DNA of 64,000 nt from assembly GCA_964559175.1 (NCBI GenBank), contig CAZLGT010000009.1, forward strand, positions 1 to 64,000, written 5' to 3'. Positions 52,816 to 60,539 of the stretch are shown piece by piece. The notes under the pieces were generated by a model that was not told the DNA's origin, made no database searches, and saw only the letters and a list, made by a program, of their open reading frames with translations. The translations under genes and the position numbers were made by a program. The stretch's first letter is position 1. The number at the start of each line of letters is the position of its first letter. This stretch comes from Mariniphaga sp964559175 (GTDB taxonomy: Bacteria; Bacteroidota; Bacteroidia; Bacteroidales; Prolixibacteraceae).

Positions 52816-53244
52816 ATGAAAAATGCGAAAAAGAAATTTCTGAACAGACCGGAATACCCGGGAGGAAAAGAGGCATTTAAAGCCTATGTGAAATCGCACC
52901 TCGTTTATCCCGAAGAAGCGAAACAAAAGCGCATTGAAGGAGTTGTGCAGCTTCTGGCACAAATCGACGACAACGGGAATGTGGGCGAAGTGACTGTGGA
53001 GAATGGAATAGGTGGCGGATGCGACGAAGAAGCTGTGAGATTGATTAAAAATGTGCAGTTTGGCAGTGTAAAAAATCGCGGGGTAAGGTTAAAAACCAGA
53101 AAGCGGTTCCGGATTGAATTCAAATTACCCCAGCGGCAGAAAAAAATCAGTTATTCGGTAACCCCGGAGCAAAAAACTGCTTCACCTGAAAACGGGAAGC
53201 AAAGCGGTAAAACATATTCCTACACCATCCGGATGAGTTCTTGA
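52816..53244 (+). CDS. TonB C-terminal domain protein without signal peptide
   Basis: A 142-residue protein with one TonB C-terminal domain (~8-108: RPEYPGGKEAFKAYVKSHL, GVVQLLAQIDDNGNVGE, GGCDEEAVRLIKNVQF) and a basic, Ser/Lys-rich tail. It has neither a hydrophobic anchor nor a signal peptide, even if started at the upstream TTG 52804, so it would stay in the cytoplasm, where TonB domains have no known job. It could be a degenerate transducer or have another partner. Start ATG 52816. Confidence 0.75.
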   Translation: MKNAKKKFLNRPEYPGGKEAFKAYVKSHLVYPEEAKQKRIEGVVQLLAQIDDNGNVGEVTVENGIGGGCDEEAVRLIKNVQFGSVKNRGVRLKTRKRFRIEFKLPQRQKKISYSVTPEQKTASPENGKQSGKTYSYTIRMSS

Positions 53245-53250
53245 CACCAA

Positions 53251-53303
53251 CGTTCATTAAGTCAAAGTGTTGTACATTTGTAAACAATATAATTTACAAA
53301 TGT
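53251..53303 (+). promoter_or_regulatory. Promoter with 11-bp inverted repeat before pyrG
   Basis: TTG (53251-53253), 19 bases, TACATTTG (53273-53280) forms a good promoter. The -7 box lies in an inverted repeat ACATTTGTAAA / TTTACAAATGT (53274-53284 and 53293-53303), with the same core as the XRE-region boxes. At 53342-53359 is an 18-base perfect palindrome TCTGTTGCCGGCAACAGA. pyrG also has a nearer promoter, so this upstream one may make a short RNA or be a regulated second promoter. Confidence 0.45.
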
Positions 53304-53430
53304 GTATTCTGTATCGGTTTGTAAATATTGTATTCGGGTGGTCTGTTGCCGGCAACAGATAAACAGGCGTAATTTTTTTCTTCCATCGTTTAATTATTCT
53401 TACCAAATCCAATTTCAGTCGGCCATTTAG

Positions 53431-53460
53431 TTTTCAGATACGTTTTATTCATTAATTTTG
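53431..53460 (+). promoter_or_regulatory. Proximal promoter of pyrG
   Basis: TAATTTTG at 53453-53460 is an exact -7 match with a T-rich -33 region at 53431-53434; transcription would begin about 22 bases before the GTG start of pyrG. Confidence 0.5.
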
Positions 53461-53488
53461 TGGCTTTTAAATTTTAAACATTCAGAAC

Positions 53489-55096
53489 GTGTCTGAAACA
53501 AGATACATATTCGTAACCGGTGGAGTAACATCATCTTTGGGCAAAGGCATTCTGGCGTCGTCGCTTGCCAAGTTGCTGCAATCGAGAGGCTACAACGTTA
53601 CTATCCAAAAGCTTGATCCTTATATTAATGTCGATCCGGGCACACTCAACCCGTATGAACACGGCGAGTGTTATGTAACCGAAGACGGTGCCGAAACCGA
53701 TCTCGACCTGGGACATTACGAGAGGTTTTTGAATGAACCCACCTCACAGGCCAATAATGTGACTACCGGTAGAATATACCAGTCGGTTATCAGCAAAGAG
53801 CGCCACGGCGATTACCTCGGAAAAACCGTCCAGATAATTCCGCATATTACGGATGAAATCAAGCGGCGCATAAAAATTTTGGGATCGAAGGGGAAATACG
53901 ACATTGTTATCACTGAAATTGGCGGTACTGTGGGCGATATTGAATCGCTTCCCTATATTGAATCGGTAAGGCAGTTGAAACGCGAACTGGGGTTTCGGGC
54001 AATTGTTGTGCACCTCACCCTGGTACCCTACCTTGCAGCCACCGGCGAACTGAAAACCAAGCCAACACAGCACTCGGTAAAGTTATTGCTCGAGGCCGGA
54101 GTTCAGCCCGATATACTGGTTTTGCGCACCGAACATGAAATTGATTCCACAATACGCGAAAAGGTTGCCCTGTTTTGCAACGTTGATCCCGATGCTGTGG
54201 TGCAGTCGATTAATGTGCCTACCATTTACGAGGTTCCGTTAAAAATGCTTTCGGAAAAACTCGATGTTACGGTGTTGAAAAAGCTGGGGCTGGAAATAAG
54301 TGAAAAGGTTGATTTGGGCGCATGGAACGCTTTTTTGAAAAAGCTTAAAAACCCGAAAAGTACCGTTACTGTGGGGTTAATAGGCAAATATGTGGAACTG
54401 CGCGATGCCTATAAATCCATTGCCGAATCGCTGGTACATGCCGGGGCTCAGAATCTGTGTGATGTGGAAATTGAATGGATTCATTCGGAAACACTGGAGG
54501 CTGACAACCTGAATGAGATACTGTCGGGGTTGAACGGCATCATTGTGGCGCCGGGTTTCGGGCACCGCGGAATGAAAGGAAAAATATTTGCAGCCCGTTA
54601 TGCTCGGGAAAACAATATCCCTTACCTGGGGATTTGCCTTGGGATGCAGGTAGCTGTGATTGAGTTTGCACAGAATGTTTTGAACCTGCAAGGGGCCGAT
54701 TCAACAGAAATGAACCCCAAAACTCCGCATCCTGTAATCGATTTGATGGAAAACCAGAAAGGAATTACCGATTACGGCGGAACCATGCGGCTGGGGGCTT
54801 ACGAGTGCCGCATCATCAATAAAGACTCGAATGTTTGCAAGGCATACAATAAACTTACGGTATATGAAAGACACCGCCACCGGTACGAGTTTAACGACGG
54901 ATACCGGGAACAGTTTATTAATGCAGGCATGGTGCCGGCCGGAGTAAACCCGGAAACCGATTTGGTTGAAATAATAGAAATACCTTCGCACAAGTGGTTC
55001 GTTGGTGTGCAGTTTCATCCTGAATACCGGAGTACCGTTCTTAATCCCCATCCGCTGTTTGTTGATTTCGTTAAAAATTGCTTAGTAAAAGAATAA
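53489..55096 (+). CDS. pyrG: CTP synthase
   Basis: A 535-residue CTP synthase making CTP from UTP with ATP and glutamine. The synthetase domain (~1-265) has FVTGGVTSSLGKGILASSL and the EIGGTVGDIESLP loop; the glutaminase domain has PYLGICLGMQVAV with the nucleophilic cysteine and the C-terminal VGVQFHPEY histidine. Start is GTG 53489 (VSETRYIFVTGG), the only start giving the normal N-terminus. yidC starts 2 bases after its stop, a conserved Bacteroidota pairing. Confidence 0.98.
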   Translation: MSETRYIFVTGGVTSSLGKGILASSLAKLLQSRGYNVTIQKLDPYINVDPGTLNPYEHGECYVTEDGAETDLDLGHYERFLNEPTSQANNVTTGRIYQSVISKERHGDYLGKTVQIIPHITDEIKRRIKILGSKGKYDIVITEIGGTVGDIESLPYIESVRQLKRELGFRAIVVHLTLVPYLAATGELKTKPTQHSVKLLLEAGVQPDILVLRTEHEIDSTIREKVALFCNVDPDAVVQSINVPTIYEVPLKMLSEKLDVTVLKKLGLEISEKVDLGAWNAFLKKLKNPKSTVTVGLIGKYVELRDAYKSIAESLVHAGAQNLCDVEIEWIHSETLEADNLNEILSGLNGIIVAPGFGHRGMKGKIFAARYARENNIPYLGICLGMQVAVIEFAQNVLNLQGADSTEMNPKTPHPVIDLMENQKGITDYGGTMRLGAYECRIINKDSNVCKAYNKLTVYERHRHRYEFNDGYREQFINAGMVPAGVNPETDLVEIIEIPSHKWFVGVQFHPEYRSTVLNPHPLFVDFVKNCLVKE

Positions 55097-55098
55097 TA

Positions 55099-57048
55099 AT
55101 GGATAGAAATTCAATCATAGGTGTTGCACTGATTTTTGCTATTCTCGTCGTTTTTTCCATTGTCAATCAGCCTTCGCAGGAACAAATAGAAGCTGCCAAA
55201 AGACGCCGGGATTCTATTGCGCTGGTTGAAGCGGAAGCTGAAAGAGCTTTGTTGCAGGAGCAGGAAAGGAGTCAGGCAACACAATCTGCCGAACCGGAAG
55301 AGCTGCTGCCCGATGGGGTTGATGAAGGCAGCCAGTTGCAGGAGAAAATCGATCAGTTTGGCGTATTTGGTACTGCCGCTCTGGGCGAAGAGGAGTTTTT
55401 TACACTGGAAAACAATCTGATGATAATTACCTTCACCAACAAGGGAGGGAAAATTTACTCAGTTGAATTGAAAAATTACCAAACCCACGATTCGCTGCCG
55501 CTTATATTGTTTGAAGGCGATAAAACACAATTCGGACTGAACTTTTTTGCACAAAACCGCAGCATACAAACCGAACAGTTGTACTTTACACCCGGGTTCA
55601 GCCAGAAATCGGTGGTGGTTTCCGGGCCTGAAGTGAGAACCGGAAGCGAAGGTCGCATCAGGTTTAACGAAGACAATCCCGGTGGAAAAGAGTCGGTCAG
55701 TTTCAGGATGGAAGTGGCGCCGGGCAGGTTTATGGAACACATTTACACACTGGAATACAATTCATACCTGGTTGATTTCGATTTGAACATTCAGGGAATG
55801 GAACAATACATCGCCGCCAATCAAACCCAGCTCAATTTCACCTGGTCGTTCGATGTTCCCCGCCAGGAACGTCCTTCCCGGTTTGGCGAAGACAGGTACA
55901 CCAACATTACCTACAAGTTTTTTGAAGACGATGTGGACAACCTTTCGCAAAGCAAGTCGGACGAGGAAAATCTGAGTACCCGTGTAAAATGGATAGGATT
56001 TAAACAGCTGTTTTTCAATTCTACCATCATTGCTAACGAAGCATTTCCCAATGCATACGTGCGCTCCGAAAGAATTGAGGATCATCCCAAATACCTGGCC
56101 CACTTTTCTGCGGATATTGCCATTCCATACCAGGGCACCGGAAGCGAGCAGGTAGGTATGCAGTTTTACTTTGGCCCCAACCATTATCAAACGTTGCGGC
56201 AATACGGAATTGACCTTGAGCGGCAGGTTTATCTGGGATATGCCATTGTGCGTCCGGTAAACAAATACCTTATCATTCCTATTTTTAACTTCCTGCGCCG
56301 GTTTATCGATAATTTCGGAATCATCATACTGCTGCTTACTATTTTTATAAAAACGATTTTATTCCCGTTTACCTATAAATCCTATGTATCGCAGGCAAAA
56401 ATGCGCGCCCTAAAGCCCGAAGTGGATGAAATAACCAAAAAATTCGGCAGCGATAAACCCATGGAAAAACAGCAGGCTACCATGGCCCTGTATAAAAAAG
56501 CAGGAGTGAATCCCATGGGTGGCTGTTTGCCAATGCTCCTGCAGTTTCCCATTCTGATTGCCATGTTCTTTTTCTTTCCCACATCTATTGAGTTAAGGCA
56601 GGAAAGTTTCCTTTGGGCAACCGATTTGTCCACCTACGATTCTATTTTCGAATGGTCAACAAATATTCCAATTATCAGTAGATTTTACGGCAACCATGTA
56701 AGTTTATTCACCCTCCTTATGACTGTTACCACCATCATTTCCACCCGCCTGAACCAGCAGGCCACTACCTCGCAGGGAATGCCCGGTATGAAAACCATGA
56801 TGTACATGATGCCAGTCATGTTCCTGTTTATCCTGAATAGTTATTCATCGGGGCTGAGTTATTACTATTTTCTGGCCAACGTGATTACCATAGGTCAAAC
56901 CTATCTTATCCGGTCGTTTACCAACGAAGATAAAATTAGAGCTCAGTTGCAGGTGAACAAGAAGAAACCGGTGAAAAAATCGAAGTTTCAGAAGCGACTG
57001 GAAGAGATGGCCAGGCAACAGGGCAGGCCATCATCCAAAAAGAAATAA
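55099..57048 (+). CDS. yidC: Membrane protein insertase YidC
   Basis: A 649-residue insertase for inner-membrane proteins. Helix 1 at ~5-22 (IIGVALIFAILVVFSIV), a charged linker, then a large periplasmic beta domain (~80-350), and the conserved C-terminal helices (~365-610) with NFGIIILLLTIFIKTILFP, NPMGGCLPMLLQFPILIAMF and SSGLSYYYFLANVITIGQT. The tail is basic (VNKKKPVKKSKFQKRL). ATG 55099, two bases after the pyrG stop, gives the membrane signal first; the frame to 55078 overlaps pyrG and is not needed. A terminator follows. Confidence 0.97.
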   Translation: MDRNSIIGVALIFAILVVFSIVNQPSQEQIEAAKRRRDSIALVEAEAERALLQEQERSQATQSAEPEELLPDGVDEGSQLQEKIDQFGVFGTAALGEEEFFTLENNLMIITFTNKGGKIYSVELKNYQTHDSLPLILFEGDKTQFGLNFFAQNRSIQTEQLYFTPGFSQKSVVVSGPEVRTGSEGRIRFNEDNPGGKESVSFRMEVAPGRFMEHIYTLEYNSYLVDFDLNIQGMEQYIAANQTQLNFTWSFDVPRQERPSRFGEDRYTNITYKFFEDDVDNLSQSKSDEENLSTRVKWIGFKQLFFNSTIIANEAFPNAYVRSERIEDHPKYLAHFSADIAIPYQGTGSEQVGMQFYFGPNHYQTLRQYGIDLERQVYLGYAIVRPVNKYLIIPIFNFLRRFIDNFGIIILLLTIFIKTILFPFTYKSYVSQAKMRALKPEVDEITKKFGSDKPMEKQQATMALYKKAGVNPMGGCLPMLLQFPILIAMFFFFPTSIELRQESFLWATDLSTYDSIFEWSTNIPIISRFYGNHVSLFTLLMTVTTIISTRLNQQATTSQGMPGMKTMMYMMPVMFLFILNSYSSGLSYYYFLANVITIGQTYLIRSFTNEDKIRAQLQVNKKKPVKKSKFQKRLEEMARQQGRPSSKKK

Positions 57049-57064
57049 ATGACGAACATTTGTT

Positions 57065-57091
57065 AAAAAAGCCGGACTTTCCGGCTTTTTT
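57065..57091 (+). terminator. Terminator after yidC
   Basis: AAAAAAGCCGG-ACTTT-CCGGCTTTTTT forms a strong stem with T run, ending the pyrG-yidC operon. Confidence 0.9.
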
Positions 57092-57187
57092 CGTTTTTTC
57101 TCTATTGGTTCAATTTTTTTTCCGGGTTCCGTTAAACTATTTAAAATTCATTTCGTCAAAAACACATTAATCGTTAAAAAAGCTACA

Positions 57188-57577
57188 ATGAAAAAATTTG
57201 GAATTTTAATCATGACAATTCTTTTGGTGTCCGCAGCAGCAATGGCACAGCCCGGGCAGCGGAATATGGATCCGGAAGAAATGGCAAAACGCCAGACCGC
57301 GCAATTAAAAGAAGCGGTAGGACTGGATAACGAACAGGAAAAGAAAGCGCAAGAGATTTACCTTGAAACCGGCAAAAAAATGAGTGCCATGCGGGAAGAA
57401 ATGCAGGGCGGCGGGTTTGAAGGAATGCGTGAAAAAATGCAGGAAATGAGAGCAGAACAAGACAAAAAACTGAAAGAAGTTCTTTCAGACGAACAATGGA
57501 AAAAGTACGAAAAATTTCAGGAGGAAAGACGTTCCCGCTGGAGTCAGGGCCAGGGAAGACCCGGCGGAAGAAGGTAG
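57188..57577 (+). CDS. Small periplasmic helical protein (DUF4890-like)
   Basis: A 129-residue protein with a signal peptide (~1-21, ILLVSAAAMAQ) and a mature part that is nearly all charged helix: DPEEMAKRQTAQLKEAVGLD, NEQEKKAQEIYLETGKKM, LKEVLSDEQWKKYEKFQEER, then an Arg/Gly-rich end. This matches the DUF4890 group, which resembles Spy/CpxP chaperones with their L-T-x-x-Q-like repeats. It may bind unfolded periplasmic proteins or metals; no direct evidence. It is a single-gene unit between two terminators. Confidence 0.8.
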   Translation: MKKFGILIMTILLVSAAAMAQPGQRNMDPEEMAKRQTAQLKEAVGLDNEQEKKAQEIYLETGKKMSAMREEMQGGGFEGMREKMQEMRAEQDKKLKEVLSDEQWKKYEKFQEERRSRWSQGQGRPGGRR

Positions 57578-57612
57578 TTTTGTTTTTACATTTAGTTTAG
57601 TTTGGTTTTCCG

Positions 57613-57646
57613 GAGAGGGTTTGCTTAGGCAGGCCCTTTCTTTTTT
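57613..57646 (+). terminator. Likely terminator after the DUF4890-like gene
   Basis: Imperfect stem GAGGG-TTTGC...GCAGG-CCCTTTC is followed by TTTTTT; it also lies downstream of ribH on the other strand. Confidence 0.5.
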
Positions 57647-57662
57647 GGTGACTGTTGAAAGT

Positions 57663-58151
57663 TTATAACGAAAAATTCTGCTTCAGATATACCATTTTAA
57701 TGGCGGTTACCGCAGCTTCATCACCCTTGTTTCCATGTTTGCCGCCGGCGCGGTCTTTGGCCTGCTGCTGGTTGTTTGTGGTTAATACGCCAAAAATAAA
57801 CGGCTTGTTGTATTTCAGGTTCAAATCCATTGTCCCCTTGGTAACTCCGTCGCAAATATAGTCGAAGTGGCGTGTTTCCCCCTGAATGACGCACCCCAGC
57901 AAAATAACAGCATCCACATTTTCAAGTTCGGCAAAATATTGAGCTCCCAGTGGTAACTCAAAACTGCCGGGAACATATTTTACCAGAATATTGTCATCTG
58001 TAGCTCCATGCTTTTTCAGTGTATTCACAGCCCCGCCGGCCAGAGCAGAAGTAATTTCCAAATTCCATTCCGCTACAACAATTCCAAAACGCATATCTGA
58101 TGCTGATGGAACTTTTTCAATATCGTATTGTGAAAGGTCTTTTGTTGCCAT
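57663..58151 (-). CDS. ribH: 6,7-dimethyl-8-ribityllumazine synthase
   Basis: A 162-residue lumazine synthase, the penultimate enzyme of riboflavin synthesis. Motifs: RFGIVVAEWNLEITSALAGG at the substrate strand, VPGSFELPLGAQYFAE, VILLGCVIQGETRHFDYIC with the catalytic histidine, and PFIFGVLTTNNQQQA. Such enzymes build 60-subunit shells or pentamers. The ATG at 58151 follows a terminator-like hairpin by only ~15 bases, so the gene is probably expressed by read-through from the TPR gene under some attenuation. Confidence 0.97.
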   Translation of the reverse strand: MATKDLSQYDIEKVPSASDMRFGIVVAEWNLEITSALAGGAVNTLKKHGATDDNILVKYVPGSFELPLGAQYFAELENVDAVILLGCVIQGETRHFDYICDGVTKGTMDLNLKYNKPFIFGVLTTNNQQQAKDRAGGKHGNKGDEAAVTAIKMVYLKQNFSL

Positions 58152-58161
58152 TTTATTAAAT

Positions 58162-58185
58162 AAAAAACCCCTCGCAGGGAGGGGT
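58162..58185 (-). terminator. Terminator-like hairpin between the TPR gene and ribH
   Basis: Stem ACCCCTC-GCAGG-GAGGGGT (58167-58185) with a U6 run on the minus strand lies 22 bases after the TPR gene's stop and 15 before the ribH start. No TAnnTTTG box lies between hairpin and ribH. Confidence 0.7.
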
Positions 58186-58206
58186 GTCGTTATACCATTT
58201 CTTGTT

Positions 58207-58893
58207 TTATCCCAGTTTTAACTCTACCCGTGCAATGTAGCGGTCAACATTTTGGCCTTCGTTCGACTCGGGGAATTTTTCCTTGATTTCACGATAAATA
58301 GCCAGTGCATCTTCCAGCTGGTCCATCGACTCCAGCAACCGTGCAGCTTTCATCATATATACAGGGGTTGTCAGTTCGTTTTCATTCATCGAAAACGCTT
58401 TCCTGTAATGCCTGAGTGCTCCCTGGTTGTCACCCAATTCCAGTCTGGCATCGCCCTTTGCTCCTTCAGCAATAGGTCCCAGCAACATGTCTTTGGTTTT
58501 AAACCCGTTCAGGTAATCCAAAGCATCGTCATACTGACCGAGATGCAGGTAGGAAATTCCGGTGTAATATTTGGCCAGATTGGCTGATTTTGTCATTTTG
58601 TAATCGTCAATGATGTCGAGAAACCCCAGATAGTTGCCATCGCCGTTAATGGCCAGGTTGAACGAATCCTGTTCAAAATAATTTTCGGCCATGAACATTT
58701 GTGACTGAGCCTCTTTTTCACGTGGTTGCATGTAAAACCTTGTTATCACCAGGTAGGCAATTACCAACAAGATGATCAATCCAACTGCGTAGGTAATCGG
58801 CTTTTGGTTTTCTTCAATAAACTGTTCTGTTTTGGTTAATGCGCTCTCAAGTTCCTGTAAATTATCAGCCTGTTGAGATTTTTTCTTTGCCAT
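58207..58893 (-). CDS. Membrane-anchored TPR protein (YfgM-like)
   Basis: A 228-residue protein with a single N-terminal membrane helix (~34-56, ITYAVGLIILLVIAYLVITR) after a short charged start, and a TPR-rich periplasmic part (IDDYKMTKSANLAKYYTGIS, GDARLELGDNQGALRHYRKA, MKAARLLESMDQLEDALAIY). This is the YfgM/ancillary SecYEG type. A TATTTTTG box on the minus strand at 58919-58926 predicts transcription start near 58912, so ATG 58893 is preferred over 58908. ribH follows behind the hairpin. Confidence 0.85.
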   Translation of the reverse strand: MAKKKSQQADNLQELESALTKTEQFIEENQKPITYAVGLIILLVIAYLVITRFYMQPREKEAQSQMFMAENYFEQDSFNLAINGDGNYLGFLDIIDDYKMTKSANLAKYYTGISYLHLGQYDDALDYLNGFKTKDMLLGPIAEGAKGDARLELGDNQGALRHYRKAFSMNENELTTPVYMMKAARLLESMDQLEDALAIYREIKEKFPESNEGQNVDRYIARVELKLG

Positions 58894-59074
58894 GTCTTTC
58901 GTTTTCAAAATTGTGCCGCAAAAATAGCTTTTTTTTAGAAACTGTACCGTAAATAGGGCTTTAATTTTCGGGATTAATCAACACCGGTTTGTTAATCGGC
59001 CAAAAATGAACAAAACGGTGTGCATCCGCTCTTTTTTCGTTAGTTTTGTGCATTGAAAAAAGTTGAATTACTGC

Positions 59075-60181
59075 ATGTATATCGAAGATATTTCCATTTT
59101 AAATTTTAAGAACCTGAAAGATGTTCAGGTTACTTTTTCTCCGCGGCTCAACTGCCTGATTGGCAACAATGGCGCAGGGAAAACCAACCTGATGGATGCC
59201 GTGTATTACCTGTCGTTCTGCAAAAGCTTTTTTAATGCAGTCGATCAGCTAAACATCAGCCACAATGAAAGTTTTTTCATGCTCAGCGGCAACTACCTGC
59301 GGAGTGATTCTCAGGAAACCATTTCCTGCGGACTTCAAAAGGGACAGAAGAAACAGTTTAAGCGAAACTCAAAAGTTTACAAAAAGCTGATGGAACACAT
59401 CGGACTGTTGCCCCTGGTAATGATTACCCCTTCGGATACGAGCCTGATTCTGGGCGGCAGCGACGAGCGCCGGAAATTTATGGACGGGGTTATTTCGCAG
59501 TATAACCAGAATTACCTCGACGATTTACTGAAATACAATCGTGCTTTGCTGCAGCGAAACAATCTGCTGAAACAATTTGCAGCCGACCGCTATTTCGACG
59601 ACGAACTGCTTTCTGTGTGGGACGAACAGCTGATTGATTATGGTACCCGCATTCACACCGAACGGAAAGAATTTGTGCAAAAACTGGTGCCGGTTTTTCA
59701 GCAGTATTACACCTTCATTTCGCAGGGAAACGAAAAAGTGGGATTAATTCATCAGTCAGATTTATACGAAAAAAATCTGAATGTGCTGCTGAAAGAGTCG
59801 TTGCCGAAAGACCGTATGGCACAATATACCACTGCCGGAATTCACAAAGATGAACTGGTATTTAACATCGATGATTATCCCATTAAAAAACTGGGGTCGC
59901 AAGGGCAGAAAAAAACGTACCTGGTGGCTTTGAAACTGGCTCAATACGAATTTATAAAAGAAATTTCAGGAATGAGGCCCATTTTACTCCTCGACGATAT
60001 TTTCGACAAGCTCGATCGCCACCGGGTGGAACAAATAATGAAAGTAGTTTCAGGCGATGAGTTTGGCCAGATTTTCATTACCGATACCAACAGGGAGCAC
60101 CTTGATGCCATTATCAGAAAGATGGATGCCGATTTCCGTATTTTTAATGTACATGCAGGAAACATTGAACCACTGAAATGA
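59075..60181 (+). CDS. recF: DNA replication/repair protein RecF
   Basis: A 368-residue SMC-like ATPase that loads RecA at single-strand gaps. The N-terminus has DISILNFKNLKDVQ and Walker A IGNNGAGKTNLMDA at ~28-41; the C-terminal signature and Walker B are LGSQGQKKTYLVALKLAQ and ILLLDDIFDKLDRHR. Start ATG 59075 gives the family's usual beginning; a TTG at 59063 is in frame. A TAGTTTTG box at 59041-59048 is a likely promoter. It overlaps the DciA-like gene by 4 bases. Confidence 0.97.
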   Translation: MYIEDISILNFKNLKDVQVTFSPRLNCLIGNNGAGKTNLMDAVYYLSFCKSFFNAVDQLNISHNESFFMLSGNYLRSDSQETISCGLQKGQKKQFKRNSKVYKKLMEHIGLLPLVMITPSDTSLILGGSDERRKFMDGVISQYNQNYLDDLLKYNRALLQRNNLLKQFAADRYFDDELLSVWDEQLIDYGTRIHTERKEFVQKLVPVFQQYYTFISQGNEKVGLIHQSDLYEKNLNVLLKESLPKDRMAQYTTAGIHKDELVFNIDDYPIKKLGSQGQKKTYLVALKLAQYEFIKEISGMRPILLLDDIFDKLDRHRVEQIMKVVSGDEFGQIFITDTNREHLDAIIRKMDADFRIFNVHAGNIEPLK

Positions 60182-60468
60182 GAAAAAGCAATACACAGCC
60201 ACTGGGAGAGGTTTTGCGCGAATATGTCCGCGCCATGAACATGGACCACAAACTGAAAGAGGTTGACGTAGTACAGTCGTGGGAGACACTTCTGGGAAAA
60301 ACCATTGCCGGATATACCCGGAATGTTTTTCTTTCGAAGCAGGTATTGTATGTTGAAATCAGCTCGTCGGTAGTAAAAAGCGAGCTGGTGATGATGCGCG
60401 AAGAGATTCGGACCAGGCTGAACGAACTGGCAGGGGAGGAGATGGTGCTTAAAATTGTTTTCAAATAG
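60178..60468 (+). CDS. DciA-like DUF721 protein
   Basis: A 96-residue protein of the DUF721/DciA family: PLGEVLREYVRAMNMDHKL, VVQSWETLLGKTIAGYT and the RNVFLSKQVLYVEISSSVVK strand segment. DciA proteins help load the replicative helicase in bacteria without DnaC-type loaders and are frequently next to recF, as here with an ATGA overlap. It lacks the longer C-terminal tail of some homologues. Confidence 0.9.
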   Translation: MRKSNTQPLGEVLREYVRAMNMDHKLKEVDVVQSWETLLGKTIAGYTRNVFLSKQVLYVEISSSVVKSELVMMREEIRTRLNELAGEEMVLKIVFK

Positions 60469-60479
60469 ATAAGAAAAAC

Positions 60480-60510
60480 AAAGCCCCGATTCTTTCGAAC
60501 CGGGGCTTTT
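60480..60510. terminator. Convergent terminator
   Basis: Stem AAAGCCCCG with CGGGGCTTT, loop of 12 bases, serves recF-dciA on the plus strand and the EF-G-like gene on the minus strand. Confidence 0.85.
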
Positions 60511-60539
60511 GGTTATAGTAAAATGGATTAGAAAATGGT

